From NCBI GenBank assembly GCA_026210745.1, contig CP110630.1:248001-312000 (forward strand): 64,000 bases of DNA, given 5' to 3'. Positions 29,516-39,803 of the stretch are shown one piece after another. Below the pieces are notes generated by a model. That model saw only the letters and a list, made by a program, of their open reading frames with translations, searched no databases and was not told the origin of the DNA. This stretch comes from Exobasidium rhododendri. Taxonomy: Eukaryota > Basidiomycota > Exobasidiomycetes > Exobasidiales > Exobasidiaceae. Every line of letters starts with the position of its first letter. Positions within the stretch are counted from its first letter, which is position 1. The translations under genes were made by a program, and so were the position numbers.

Positions 29516-30856
29516 ATGCCGCTCCATCACAGGCTTGTGTCATGTGCTCTTCTCTGCGTCCTCTTCCTGGAGATCAAGGCCACACCCATAGCGTCGCCGG
29601 AGCCGATGAGGGAGAGGGACATGCAGCATTCCTTCACTCCACGCATCCGCACACCTTCACCACGCACTCGCACTCCCCGTCTCGCAGATGGCTCTCCTGC
29701 AGTCGAAGAGGAGACTGCGCAATGGCTCACAAGACTAGTCTCTCCAGCACACGACCCGATTCGCAGTCCTTCTCCCTTCTTGAGCTCTCCAGAGCATCAC
29801 TTTCAGTACACACCGAGTGGTGTTTCCTCGAGTCTTGGGGCGGATGGAATCGTTCGCGGTGACTATTTTGGGCAGACAGTCTACCGTCCAGACCCATATC
29901 AGGCTCACGATGCTTGGCTCCAGCACCATCAGAGCCAGGGTGCATCTGTATTGCGAGGTAAAGGCGCTGCTTATCCGACAGGAACACATCTAGAGTACGC
30001 TCCTCCCCCTGATGCGAACTGGTCAGGACTCAGTCTACACGACCTCAATGCGTTCAGCATCACACCTCGTACTAGAGAGGAGGTGACGTACGACAATCCT
30101 CCTGCCAACGTATATGAAGGACAATCGCAGCTGCCGTACACCCTGAAAGTCGACCCATACTTCTCATACAGTACGGAAGACGATCTCGTATACAGCACTG
30201 CCCTTTCGAAAGACCAGAAGATCTTCATCCGTGAATGTTTACTCCAAGTCAGACCATACACCGAGAAGACGATCCAGACCAAGTTATCGTCTTCCCTGAC
30301 GCCCCGTCTCGCCAAGGAATTCCTGAGCGGAGAAGTGCATAGAGTAGATGCAGCCGTGGAAGAGCTCTACCCAATCGATCAGAGGAAGAGGGGCGCACAG
30401 GGAAAGACGACGTGGATGAAAGACCTGGACAAGTGGCAGAGGATACGGGTGATTGAGATCATGGCCGATGCGACTGGCCTGGCTACCGATGATCTTCGAG
30501 AGCTCTTTTTGAAGCGCAAAATAAGCCCTGATACAGCGCAGAGGATCCTGCATGCTACTGGCCGGGAGGAATGCAGGGCGATCGCACAAAGGTACGCACT
30601 TACTCTGCCTGAAAACGAGCATGCGAGAGCGTGGCAGAAGGGCGTCAGTCAGATTGAAAGAAGAGCACTCCGTCAAAGGATGTTGGCCACAAGACTCCGC
30701 GATGAGCTGGGATTCTATGACTTACTGCGAAAGAGAAAGATTCCCCGAGGCTACGGTTTGGACTTGCTCCGGGCGAATGACCGTGCTTTCATGGCGATGA
30801 TGCTGGCCATAGTAGGTCACGGTCCCTTATTACCTCGTGTATGTGCTCAAGAGTGA
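29516..30856 (+). CDS. Array member 10: secreted triple-repeat protein, DPLP-tail subfamily
   Basis: 446 residues. The start MPLHHRLVSCALLCVLFLEI is the only ATG ahead of a hydrophobic core. The end after cleavage is ATPIASPEPMRER. In place of TSR sites it has a run of R-T-P repeats (RIRTPSPRTRTPRLADGS). The linker is short. LPYTLKVDPYFSY precedes the domain; anchors are at 226 (LVYSTALSKD), 300 (TTWMKDLD) and 373 (RAWQKGVS). Unit 3 has GFYDLLRKRKIPRGYG. The tail GHGPLLPRVCAQE is a weak match to the DPLP tails. A TTAATAAAG element lies about 75 nt upstream of the ATG. Confidence 0.85.
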   Translation: MPLHHRLVSCALLCVLFLEIKATPIASPEPMRERDMQHSFTPRIRTPSPRTRTPRLADGSPAVEEETAQWLTRLVSPAHDPIRSPSPFLSSPEHHFQYTPSGVSSSLGADGIVRGDYFGQTVYRPDPYQAHDAWLQHHQSQGASVLRGKGAAYPTGTHLEYAPPPDANWSGLSLHDLNAFSITPRTREEVTYDNPPANVYEGQSQLPYTLKVDPYFSYSTEDDLVYSTALSKDQKIFIRECLLQVRPYTEKTIQTKLSSSLTPRLAKEFLSGEVHRVDAAVEELYPIDQRKRGAQGKTTWMKDLDKWQRIRVIEIMADATGLATDDLRELFLKRKISPDTAQRILHATGREECRAIAQRYALTLPENEHARAWQKGVSQIERRALRQRMLATRLRDELGFYDLLRKRKIPRGYGLDLLRANDRAFMAMMLAIVGHGPLLPRVCAQE

Positions 30857-31140
30857 ATGAATGAAGATGGCAAGAATTATCACTTGTGCTTGATGTGCTT
30901 GATTTGAGAATAGGTGCGGAAAAGGAAATGTGCTGCATATTGCAATTTCAGGTGCATGAAGGGCGCAGCTCCATCATTCGCTAAAAGCAGTATGCCTTCC
31001 TGTCTATGCAAACATACGTAGCCTCTGCATCAATACAAGTCTAAGCTTGAAGTAGACAGATGGCACATGAAAGGCCAGAAATACATAAAGCGCACAGTGG
31101 TATCATCTCGCTCTCCTTCTCTTATCAGCTTACCTTCGAG

Positions 31141-32706
31141 ATGACCTCACTGTGGAAGCTTTTGGCGGTAGTAGTCCTTTCTTGCGTATGGACAAGCACC
31201 GTTGCAAGTCCAGTAGCTTTTCCATCTCCTATGGAAGGTCGCCCTACCATCAACTTCTTCGCAGAACAGCCCGGCTCCCCCTCTAATTTCCACCTTCGAG
31301 AGATTCGAGTATCTGAAGGCGCACTCGACTCCTCCTATCTTCTTCACGGTGGATCACAGACCTCGCGACCTGATATGCGCTTCTTGCATAGGGGAGAACA
31401 TGATGGCTCACACACGTCTCGTCTCTCGCGTCATCACAACACTGGGATCGAAGACAACGGTCGAAGGAATTGTCGAAACCGACAGTGCAATGTCGATTTG
31501 ACCTTTGATCAAGAAGACGGCACCGTTGATTTACTTGGTCGACTGCAGCGTCAACGCAGTGTGTCAGCGGTAGAGGAATATGGCAGTAGGCGAGAGAGGC
31601 GGGATAGACCGGATGTGGGTCATAGACGGCGAGGCAGAGTGGCTCGTGAAAACTTTGGCCAGGAAGTCAATCTCCAAGCAGACATGGCCACGACGAATCA
31701 AGCACGGATGAATCCCAGCATGTACGGTGATCATCCCTTCTCCCACGGACACTATGGCGAGGGTCAACCTTCAACAGGCATTGATCACTCACTGGCATCA
31801 TACGGAGAGAATATGCACTCCGCATCGCCTGATCCGACATTGAATTTGCTGTCGAGCATGGACAGGACAAACCGAGGCGCGAGTTCATACTTTACATCAC
31901 CAGGGCACGATCAAAGAATCCCCAGTGAAACAGACCCCTTCACCCACGGCGAGCTGTTTCAGGAACCTCAACCGGGGCAAAGCTACATTCCACTCCTAGT
32001 GGCAGGCGACAAGTACGAATACAAGCTCCGGGTGCCGTCTGTACTGCAGCTCGCCAACAATCTAGGAAAGGTATACTCACTCTTAGATGAGAACCAGAAG
32101 CTTCTGATCATGGATCGCGTTCGCCAAATTCGACCTCTTGGATCTGAGTCAATTCGAAAGAGACTGAGGGAGAGGCTGACTGGACCATTGGCCATCTCGA
32201 TGCTGTGTAATGATCAAAAGCAAGTCGATGATGCCGTTGATGGACTCTTCCACATCTACGAAATGACCAGAGGAGCGGATTACGTACCGTGGATGGACGG
32301 ACTCTCCTACGATGATCGAAGAGAAGTGATCGAGCTACTTGCAGAAGCAACGCAGCAACCATCAGACGTCCTTCGAGAATACTTTGTTCGCGCAAAAATA
32401 GGTCCCGAAGTTGCTAGGGCGATCTTGGACCTGCCTAACAACGAGATGCGACGGAGATACGCCGAAGAAAGAGGCTTCATACTGAATAATACGGACAGAC
32501 AGATGCCGTGGAAGGTGGGCCTTAGTCACCTTCAACGCTCCGCCTTGTTGCAGAGAATGACCAGTATGCGAGAAGTAAGCTTGACCAAGGAGCAGTGCTG
32601 GGATTTCTTGGGAAGGCAGTACATCCCAATAGGATGGGGCAAGATGATGCTCAAGGCGCGTCCGGCAAGTTTCCTGAATGCGATAGTTGCATTGCTGCAG
32701 CAGTGA
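31141..32706 (+). CDS. Array member 11: secreted triple-repeat protein, LLGRF subfamily
   Basis: 521 residues, start MTSLWKLLAVVVLSCVWTS, then ASPVAFPSPMEG. Two TSR sites, GGSQTSRPD and DGSHTSRLS, lie about 25 residues apart. A new block begins here that recurs through the next members: DGTVDLLGRLQRQRS, a basic GHRRRGRVARE, NPSMYG and GIDHSLASYGENM. KYEYKLRVPSV precedes the domain. Anchors are at 312 (KVYSLLDENQ), 384 (VPWMDGLS) and 457 (MPWKVGLS). Unit 1 has MDRVRQIRPLGSESIRKRL, the form shared by the subfamily. Unit 3 has IPIGWGKMMLKA. Confidence 0.86.
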   Translation: MTSLWKLLAVVVLSCVWTSTVASPVAFPSPMEGRPTINFFAEQPGSPSNFHLREIRVSEGALDSSYLLHGGSQTSRPDMRFLHRGEHDGSHTSRLSRHHNTGIEDNGRRNCRNRQCNVDLTFDQEDGTVDLLGRLQRQRSVSAVEEYGSRRERRDRPDVGHRRRGRVARENFGQEVNLQADMATTNQARMNPSMYGDHPFSHGHYGEGQPSTGIDHSLASYGENMHSASPDPTLNLLSSMDRTNRGASSYFTSPGHDQRIPSETDPFTHGELFQEPQPGQSYIPLLVAGDKYEYKLRVPSVLQLANNLGKVYSLLDENQKLLIMDRVRQIRPLGSESIRKRLRERLTGPLAISMLCNDQKQVDDAVDGLFHIYEMTRGADYVPWMDGLSYDDRREVIELLAEATQQPSDVLREYFVRAKIGPEVARAILDLPNNEMRRRYAEERGFILNNTDRQMPWKVGLSHLQRSALLQRMTSMREVSLTKEQCWDFLGRQYIPIGWGKMMLKARPASFLNAIVALLQQ

Positions 32707-33367
32707 CAGACTGTCCGTGTAGCGTAGCTCAGGTAGATACAGCAAATCACTGCTTGAAGGGAGTATAGAAAGGAAAAGAAGACAGTGTGGGACTGTGCGA
32801 GACCGATCTTATCTCTACCGGTGAACATTGCGCTGGGATGAGGTGCTCTGTCAAGGGAATCTGAATGTGTGAAGGTCGGGGTGACTTACCCTCCGTCGAG
32901 CGTGTAGCATGTAGTTCTCCCGTCATATGTCTATTACTTCACAAAAAAAGGCACGCATGTTGTCTTGATGCGCTTGGTATGCGATTGCTACACTCGACCT
33001 CTACGACATAGCTCCCCTCCTACCATCCCTTCATGTGAGGTGAGCTTTCTGCTTACGAAGATCCCTCCAGCCAGGAATTTTGATGTTTTTTTTTCAGTCA
33101 TACACTTTAGAGAGGAAGATACTGGGCACACTTTCAAGTTCATCGTCTAAGATGACCTTACTCTATCGTGTCGATGCATGAAAGATGGAAGGGACCGAGA
33201 AGCAAGCGCAAAATTCATGCTAAACGCGCTAGCGGAAAACCGTCTGTTCCAGGCTGCACAGTCACGCTGGCATGATACTCGAGTTCTCCTCCTTCCCATT
33301 CAGTCCCAAAGCGGAGTACACTTCTCCCACAGAAGTGCATCTCCTACCCCTGTTGCAGTCCTCTATA
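32707..33367. other. Intergenic region 11/12
   Basis: No gene. It contains A-runs (32941-32948) and a T-run (about 33085-33093). No repeats shared with other spacers recognised by eye. Confidence 0.45.
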
Positions 33368-35014
33368 ATGGTCTACTCCTTCCCACGTATCATTCTTGTC
33401 GTCCTTGGGTGCTTGCACCTCTACCATGAATCCGTTGCTGCTCCTGTACCGGTACCATCACCCGTCCCCATGGATGGAGGGGAACACTGGCGGAACCCTC
33501 ATGATCGTGCCGTCAAGTCTAGTCTTGGCAAACTCAAGACAGGCAAGAAAGGCCGCTCTCAAGGCGAGACGTTCCAGTTGCAAGAAGCAGACGAGCAAAG
33601 ACGCCCACACTCTTCACGATCCCAGACGTCTCGTGCGCAAGAATTCCTACCCGAGAACCTCGATGGATCACAGACAGCCCGTTCAAGACGTCGACGTCCT
33701 ATGCGTAGCCAAGCAACCCTCGAAGGACTGGGACAAGGACAAGTCGACGGTACAATCGACCTTCTTGGCCGATTCGAGCGCCACCGGTCTCCCTCTCATC
33801 CGAGTGAGGCCCATCAACAGTCTTTCGGCTTTCCCGAATTGAGCACCAGTCAGGGCGTGAGACAGTACGACTTCTTTGGCCGACAAGAACAACATCAGGG
33901 CTCTTACCATGGTCAAGTAAGTACCACATACGATCACGGGCAAGGAAGTGCGTCATTCCACCAGGGTCAAGGAAGTAGTGGCCATTCAATGGCTAGACAG
34001 GACTACATGGATCCAGCTCTGTACGGCAGCTCAGCGTATCCATACGGTCATTATCAGCAGACGAGTGTGGACCAGCTGAGCGCCTACACAAGCGCAATGC
34101 AGGTGGGGTCCTCCAGTCGTCCACTTGAGGAGCAGCAGCAAGATCCGACTACTGCCTATTATGGAGCAGACATTCAGCCATACTACCACCAAGAGCACGA
34201 AGATGCACCAGCCGAGCATCCAGAAGGGCAGCTATTAGGAGAAAATGTCATCTACCACGAGCAGCCCGCCTACGACTACAGTCTTATGCCAGACTTGACA
34301 GGCTATACTGGCCACGAGTACACGCTTCCCGTCGACGATGGTGCCAGTCTTGCAAACGTGACTGGAAAAGTGTATTCCGTGCTGGATGACGAGCAGAAAC
34401 TCGTGATCATGGACCGTATACGCCAGATTCGCCCCTATGGCTCCGACACTATCCGTAACAAGCTGAGGGACAATCTAGTAGGTCGTCAGGCTGTAGCTCT
34501 CCTGAGTGGTGATGCCAACCTAATCGAAAAGACGGCAAACGAATTCTACAAGCCGCTGGGACGGAAGAAGCCCACAGGCTACATACCCTGGATGACAGGC
34601 CTTCATAATCATGACAGAATACGGGTGGTCGACTTGCTAGCAGATGCGACCTGGCAAGCCACCGATCAGATTCGAGAAGCCTTTCTACATAATGAAGTGC
34701 CGGCAAGTATCGCACGGGGGATCCTGGATTGTCAATCACCCGAAGAGATCGTGCAGTACGCCGAGCAGAACAGGCTCATCTTCTCGACGTGGGACGGTCG
34801 TCGGGCGTACAGGCTGGGTCTCAGTCACTTGCAGAGACTCGCCCTCGCAGATAGAGTCACCGGGCTACTGAACATTGACAAGCAAAAGTATCACAATCTC
34901 ACCGAGAAGGGCATCTTGCCACCTGGATGGGGGAAGGCCATGCTGAGAGCAAGTCCAGAGGCGTGTCAGGTGGTCATACACAGGATCCAAGACAGGTTCA
35001 AGAGCTTCCTGTAG
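33368..35014 (+). CDS. Array member 12: secreted triple-repeat protein, LLGRF subfamily
   Basis: 548 residues. The ATG at MVYSFPRIILVVLGCLHLYH begins the signal peptide; the 32 codons open upstream lack a start in good context. The processed end is APVPVPSPVPMDGGE, followed by LGKLKTGKKGRSQGETF, RSQTSRAQ and DGSQTARSRRRR. Then DGTIDLLGRFERHRS, MDPALYGSSAYPYGHY, and SVDQLSAYTSAMQVGSS. GHEYTLPVDDG leads to unit anchors at 336 (KVYSVLDDEQ), 408 (IPWMTGLH) and 481 (RAYRLGLS, Tyr for Trp). A GHGQGS-like repeat (DHGQGSASFHQGQGSSGH) lies in the linker. The tail lacks DPLP. Confidence 0.86.
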   Translation: MVYSFPRIILVVLGCLHLYHESVAAPVPVPSPVPMDGGEHWRNPHDRAVKSSLGKLKTGKKGRSQGETFQLQEADEQRRPHSSRSQTSRAQEFLPENLDGSQTARSRRRRPMRSQATLEGLGQGQVDGTIDLLGRFERHRSPSHPSEAHQQSFGFPELSTSQGVRQYDFFGRQEQHQGSYHGQVSTTYDHGQGSASFHQGQGSSGHSMARQDYMDPALYGSSAYPYGHYQQTSVDQLSAYTSAMQVGSSSRPLEEQQQDPTTAYYGADIQPYYHQEHEDAPAEHPEGQLLGENVIYHEQPAYDYSLMPDLTGYTGHEYTLPVDDGASLANVTGKVYSVLDDEQKLVIMDRIRQIRPYGSDTIRNKLRDNLVGRQAVALLSGDANLIEKTANEFYKPLGRKKPTGYIPWMTGLHNHDRIRVVDLLADATWQATDQIREAFLHNEVPASIARGILDCQSPEEIVQYAEQNRLIFSTWDGRRAYRLGLSHLQRLALADRVTGLLNIDKQKYHNLTEKGILPPGWGKAMLRASPEACQVVIHRIQDRFKSFL

Positions 35015-35550
35015 TGTCTGTAGTGGCAGTCTGAGGGGAGTGACACAGTATAAGAAATTTGATCAAGGTTGACACTCTCCGCGATGGAATACGGTCACTC
35101 CTAAGCATTTCGACCGTGAAAAGGGTGCCTACTAACGGTCCGCGTCTCGCTGGCTGTACTACGAAGAGTGAGCAAATATAATTCACAATGATACATACTT
35201 GCTCTCTGCGCGCCTTCAATTAGTTCAAGCGCGCCTTCGGTCAGTTCTCGGACCACTTTCGGCACACTTTTTTGATGAATCAGCAGAGGCGGCGATGTTG
35301 CCCTGGCCACTTGAGAAGATGTACGAGCTCTCCTGATCGCTGACATAAGAGACTGCCAATAAGCCTTGACACACTTGTCACACATCACACCGCCCACACG
35401 ACAGTGGCGAGGGAAGCCCGATGATGACCAAGCTAGTTGTCCCAGAGATTCGATCCTTCTTGTATAAAAATTGGTTCTGCAGTGCCTTGCGTAATTTCTT
35501 CACGCATCAACGGGTGTATCTCTCTTTCGTTAAAGTCGAACCTTCACATC
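35015..35550. other. Intergenic region 12/13
   Basis: No gene. It has a 'CAATTAGTTCAAGCGCGCC TTCGGTCAGTTC' style near-repeat around 35215-35250 (CGCGCCTTC occurs twice) and a good TATA box for member 13. Confidence 0.45.
35463..35469 (+). promoter_or_regulatory. TATA box of array member 13
   Basis: TATAAAA, 88 nt before the ATG at 35551. Confidence 0.5.
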
Positions 35551-37227
35551 ATGGGGAGGTCCTTCAAGACTACCCTTCTGATAGCAGTGTCTTGCTGCTG
35601 CGGCCTAGTTGCAGCTGCGCCTAGGCCGATGCATAATGCAGAGCGTCATGTTGAAGGCGGTAGAGGTTCGAATCTTAGACATGGTAGCACCTCCATCAGC
35701 AAGAAGCCATCCTCTCGTCGCCTCCAGGATCATAATGAGGCTCCAGAAGAGCAAGTTTCGCATGCTCATCGTCACGAGCAAAAGTACCCGGCGTATGATG
35801 AAGGATCACATGATTTTGCACATCGAAGCGCAAGGGACACAATCTCCTCGCACACGAATGTAGCGATGCAGGACAGTCGATCAATCGGCAGGGAGAGGGA
35901 CCTCTTGGCGCATTTTCAACAGTCGCCTTCGGACTACATCGGAGGCGAGGACAGCGGTCATTCCAGGACTCCACGACCGCAGCGTCTGTCGCTTCGACCT
36001 GCTGGGGAAACGAGAGGTCATGCGAGAGTAAGATACACTAGAAAGCGAGACTCTTCTCACCGTCGGAACATTGTCCAGGCGAGCGGCTTTGAATCTCATC
36101 TTGGAGTGGACGGTGATGCTGCAATGGTCGATCCGCGAATGTATGGCGGTCCGATCAATTTCTTCGCTCGTCAGCAAGGATCAAATAATCAACAGCGCCC
36201 AGAGGACATCGGTCAACTGAAAGCTTTTGGAAAGACTTTGAGTCTGCATCCATCGTATGTGGACGACGAGGGAATGCTCAACTTTTACACTCAGGGAGGA
36301 AGTATAGCTCGCCCAGCGCCAACATATGTGCCGCATGATTTCGCTTCTGAACCGTATCCTCAGAATATTGACGAGCCTACCCCCAAGTCAACTGCACAAC
36401 AGGATACGGCGGCACCGAGCTCGTCAGGAATAATATACGACCTCATGCCCGTCGTGCTGAATAATGACAACTACGAATACACACTCCAGGTCGACCCTGG
36501 CACGCAGATCGACGATCCGCACGCGCTAGTGTACACCATCCTCAACGACGACCAGAAGCTGCTCATCATGGATCGAATTCGACAGATCCGGCCGTTTTGT
36601 TCCGACACCATCAGAAGAAAGATGCACGACAAACTGACCGGTGCAATGGCACTCCGGCTACTCAGCAGCGATCCGATAGCGGTAGACGATGCGGTGGAGA
36701 AGTTCTACGGAATCAAGGCATCCAGAAGAGGGCCGAAAGATGAAGTGTGGACGCCGTGGATGGAAGGATTGACGAATGCGCAGAGAAGGGCGGTGATCGA
36801 GATACTCGCTGAGGCGACCTCCCAGGCGACTGATCGACTACGAGAGCAATTCTTGTCAAAGCGCGTCACTCCAGAAGTGGCCAAGGGTGTACTAGATCAG
36901 CACACTCCAGAAGAAGTTCAGGCGTACGCCAGAGACCATGGGCTCCTTTTTCAGCGTGGAGTGGGACACTTGCCGTGGAACTTGGGACTCAGCCACCTGC
37001 AAAGAACAGCCCTGCAGCAGAGATTGGAAGGAGAGAACATTCCCAAGAAGAAATACTCTTCACTGATGGAGAGGTACGTGTATCCACCAGGCTGGGGCAA
37101 GGCGATGCTGCGAGCTCGTCCTGGTGCGTTCAGGGAGGTCGTCGACAAATTGAGGGAGAAGTATCCACTGCTTCTGCTGGGCGATCGCAGGGGGAAGAGG
37201 GTAGACACCAGAGGACGAGGGCAGTGA
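35551..37227 (+). CDS. Array member 13: secreted triple-repeat protein, basic tail
   Basis: 558 residues, signal peptide MGRSFKTTLLIAVSCCCGLV, then AAAPRPMHNAE. The TSR sites are missing, although the surrounding block is basic (SISKKPSSRRLQ). IGRERDLLAHFQQSPSDY is a degenerate LLGRF motif. RGHARVRYTRKRD and MVDPRMYGGPINFF follow. NYEYTLQVDPG leads into anchors at 328 (LVYTILNDDQ), 403 (TPWMEGLT) and 476 (LPWNLGLS). Unit 1 has MDRIRQIRPFCSDTIRRKM. Unlike its sisters it ends with an extra basic tail, LLGDRRGKRVDTRGRGQ. Confidence 0.86.
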   Translation: MGRSFKTTLLIAVSCCCGLVAAAPRPMHNAERHVEGGRGSNLRHGSTSISKKPSSRRLQDHNEAPEEQVSHAHRHEQKYPAYDEGSHDFAHRSARDTISSHTNVAMQDSRSIGRERDLLAHFQQSPSDYIGGEDSGHSRTPRPQRLSLRPAGETRGHARVRYTRKRDSSHRRNIVQASGFESHLGVDGDAAMVDPRMYGGPINFFARQQGSNNQQRPEDIGQLKAFGKTLSLHPSYVDDEGMLNFYTQGGSIARPAPTYVPHDFASEPYPQNIDEPTPKSTAQQDTAAPSSSGIIYDLMPVVLNNDNYEYTLQVDPGTQIDDPHALVYTILNDDQKLLIMDRIRQIRPFCSDTIRRKMHDKLTGAMALRLLSSDPIAVDDAVEKFYGIKASRRGPKDEVWTPWMEGLTNAQRRAVIEILAEATSQATDRLREQFLSKRVTPEVAKGVLDQHTPEEVQAYARDHGLLFQRGVGHLPWNLGLSHLQRTALQQRLEGENIPKKKYSSLMERYVYPPGWGKAMLRARPGAFREVVDKLREKYPLLLLGDRRGKRVDTRGRGQ

Positions 37228-37646
37228 ATATTGTCAATCGAAAGTACATGCCTGTGTAAAGGAGACTGTGAACTGAACAAATACTTGTGGGATGAGGTTT
37301 TGGCACCGTGAACAGTAATTCTTGTACTCTTGCTATTTATGAATGACATACAATGCGGACATTGCGGCTTTAGTCTGTGTGTGAAACCAGTGATAGATAC
37401 GTGGTGACTATACGTGAGTAGCAGGGCGTAAGATCATGTCGAATCTAGATCTGATAGGTGAGTGTGACCGACGGGCTGAGATTTGCTTTCATGCCGAGTG
37501 CATCAGTATAGTACATGAGCGTCAGGCTGTACGTATGGCTGGTATAAAGCTGCGTGTCGCTTTAATACGTCTCACCACCCATCCACCTCCCAAAACAGCT
37601 ATCTCCCAAAGTGGCCATCTGCCACGTCTCTTCCTGATTCGAAAAG
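37228..37646. other. Intergenic region 13/14
   Basis: No gene. A TATA box for member 14 is marked separately. GATCTGATAGG occurs near 37448. Confidence 0.45.
37543..37549 (+). promoter_or_regulatory. TATA box of array member 14
   Basis: TATAAAG, 104 nt before the ATG at 37647. Confidence 0.5.
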
Positions 37647-39260
37647 ATGTGCCAGCTCTTTGTGACATTGTTCGCTGCCCTGCTTTTGGGCCCCCACATC
37701 AAGGTCGCAGCAACGCCTATTCCAATGAGTGGTGGCAACTGGGAGCACGACGACTATCAGACGAGACTGAATCTTGGTAACATCAATACTGCGCCATTCA
37801 ACTACGACGACAGTCCTCCTCGACATCACGGCGGCTCTCGTACGTCCCGTCTCGATAACAGAGCTCTTCAAAGACACGGTCACGACGGCTCACACACGTC
37901 TCGTCCGATTCGTCCAGCTCGATTTCGGCGCGGTCCTACACAACACGTAGAAGACGACGTGCAAGAGACACAAGGTGACGGCACAAGAGATCTGCTTGGA
38001 CGATTCCAGCGACAGCGTTCCATTGTCAATGATGAAAGTTTCGAAGATGTTCAAGAACGGCCTGGCCGAGTAAGAGGTCGCAGACATCGAGAATCCAGTC
38101 AAAGACGACAAGACGATGACGAGCAGGGTCCTGTGACTGGACAGTACAGTCACGGTCACGTTCATGATCACAACAGCCACCAGTACGACTACGGCCAAGG
38201 AAGTCATCAGTTTGAGTATGGCTCAGGCAGTGGGAGCGCTGCAGAGGTGCACGTAGATCCACTCCTCTACGGTGGTATTCCACACTCCTATGACTATTCC
38301 GACAGTGGACATCTGTCAGGCGCCATGGACCATCTCAGTGCAGTCTATGCGCAGACAATGAGTCTTGGGTCTTCGAGTCAAGCGCCTCTTGCTTTTCAAC
38401 ATCAACAGACCCCCTCAGCTCAGCACGATGTTCCTGACACGTATATTGCAGCTCAACCAACACTTCCGCAGATCATCAATGTGCCGCCCATCGGCGAACA
38501 AGAATTCTGTCCCATGCCACAGCAAGAGGAAGACTACGAGTACGTCCTTCAGGTCAAAGACGCATCTGGTCTTGCAGGCTATGCCGACGTTCTTGTATAC
38601 GGATACCTGAACAACACTCAAACTCTGCTCATCACCGACCGTATCCGCCAGATAAGGCCCTTCCACAGCGACACCATTCGAGTGAAATTGAGAGGTATGA
38701 TGAATGGTCCGCTAGCCGTTGACCTTCTGAGTGATGACAGAGACACAATGGAGGCTGCCGTGGATCGAGTGTACGGACTGCATACAAGAAAGAGAGGCAC
38801 TCGATACTCCTGGATGGACGGCTTCAACAACGAAAAGAGAAGAAGGGTCATCGAAGTCTTCGCCGACGCCACGGACACACCACCCGATCGATTGCTGGAC
38901 GCCTTTCTTCGGTGGGAAGTGACGCCTGATGTCGCGCAACATATCTTGGACCTCCCCAACAGCGAGGCAGTGCTACGATTCGCCGAGGAGAACGACATGA
39001 TCCTTCCCAAGTGGGCAGGTCATATGCCGTACAAAAAGGGCCTCAGTTTTGTGCAAAGACAAGCCTTGCTGCAAAGAATTCAGTTCGCAACGGGCAACAC
39101 CATCGAATACGTGAGAGAGCGTCTTGGGACCCCTTTTCTTCCAGCAGGGTGGGGCAAAGCAATGCTGAAGGCCAACGATGTCAATTTCCGCTATGTGTTG
39201 AACATCGCATTCGGACGGCCCAACGAGGTGCCCTACCAAGACGCCTTGAGGGGTCAGTGA
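37647..39260 (+). CDS. Array member 14: secreted triple-repeat protein, LLGRF subfamily
   Basis: 537 residues with signal peptide MCQLFVTLFAALLLGPHIKV, then AATPIPMSGGNW. LNLGNINTAPFN, GGSRTSRLD and HDGSHTSRPIRP are the N-terminal motifs. DGTRDLLGRFQRQRS, a basic GRVRGRRHRE, VDPLLYGGIPHSYDY and AMDHLSAVYAQTMSLGSS are all present, making it the most complete copy of the subfamily motif order. DYEYVLQVKDA leads to anchors at 318 (LVYGYLNNTQ), 389 (YSWMDGFN) and 462 (MPYKKGLS, Tyr for Trp). Unit 3 has FLPAGWGKAMLKA. Confidence 0.87.
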   Translation: MCQLFVTLFAALLLGPHIKVAATPIPMSGGNWEHDDYQTRLNLGNINTAPFNYDDSPPRHHGGSRTSRLDNRALQRHGHDGSHTSRPIRPARFRRGPTQHVEDDVQETQGDGTRDLLGRFQRQRSIVNDESFEDVQERPGRVRGRRHRESSQRRQDDDEQGPVTGQYSHGHVHDHNSHQYDYGQGSHQFEYGSGSGSAAEVHVDPLLYGGIPHSYDYSDSGHLSGAMDHLSAVYAQTMSLGSSSQAPLAFQHQQTPSAQHDVPDTYIAAQPTLPQIINVPPIGEQEFCPMPQQEEDYEYVLQVKDASGLAGYADVLVYGYLNNTQTLLITDRIRQIRPFHSDTIRVKLRGMMNGPLAVDLLSDDRDTMEAAVDRVYGLHTRKRGTRYSWMDGFNNEKRRRVIEVFADATDTPPDRLLDAFLRWEVTPDVAQHILDLPNSEAVLRFAEENDMILPKWAGHMPYKKGLSFVQRQALLQRIQFATGNTIEYVRERLGTPFLPAGWGKAMLKANDVNFRYVLNIAFGRPNEVPYQDALRGQ

Positions 39261-39803
39261 TGCATGAGATCTTAGCAATGTGACATGTACTGTGCATAAG
39301 ATCTTGTAACATCACACGTATCTAGCATTAAACAGCCTTGAGATAGCATCCTAGAGGCTGAAGCTGCACTGCATGTCGATACACTGTATCAGCCCATCAT
39401 CACGATATCGTCATCACGTAGCAGTTCCTCGCATGAGTTCATCTCGCTTACGGGTCAGTCCTCGTCGTCTTGAAGGGTGATAGAGCAGTATACCGGCTCT
39501 TTTTTGTGAATATTCTATCGAAAGGATCTTGCTACCGTATGGCGACAAGCTACCTACTATGTGCTTCTCCGAAGTTGAACCGAACTACCAGCGAGGGGTG
39601 CTAAAAGTAGACCAGCCTCTCTTTACTGCTGTGCTACATGAAATGTGACATATAAAAAGCGAATGCATGACAGCTGCTCCGTATCTGGCATCGATACTGC
39701 TTCAGATAAGACCAAAAGGTGTAAGATCCGGCTTACGAATAAAGATCTTAAGAACATCTTCACAGAACAATCTCTCCTCTCCCACACCCATACATTCAGT
39801 AAG
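39261..39803. other. Intergenic region 14/15
   Basis: No gene. It contains the member 15 TATA box and a short tandem 'CATCACGATATCGTCATCACG' type stretch near 39397. The leader after the TATA box is unusually long (about 150 nt). Confidence 0.45.
39651..39657 (+). promoter_or_regulatory. TATA box of array member 15
   Basis: TATAAAA, 153 nt before the chosen ATG. An out-of-place upstream ATG (39663) sits just after it and is in frame, but lacks a signal peptide context. Confidence 0.45.
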
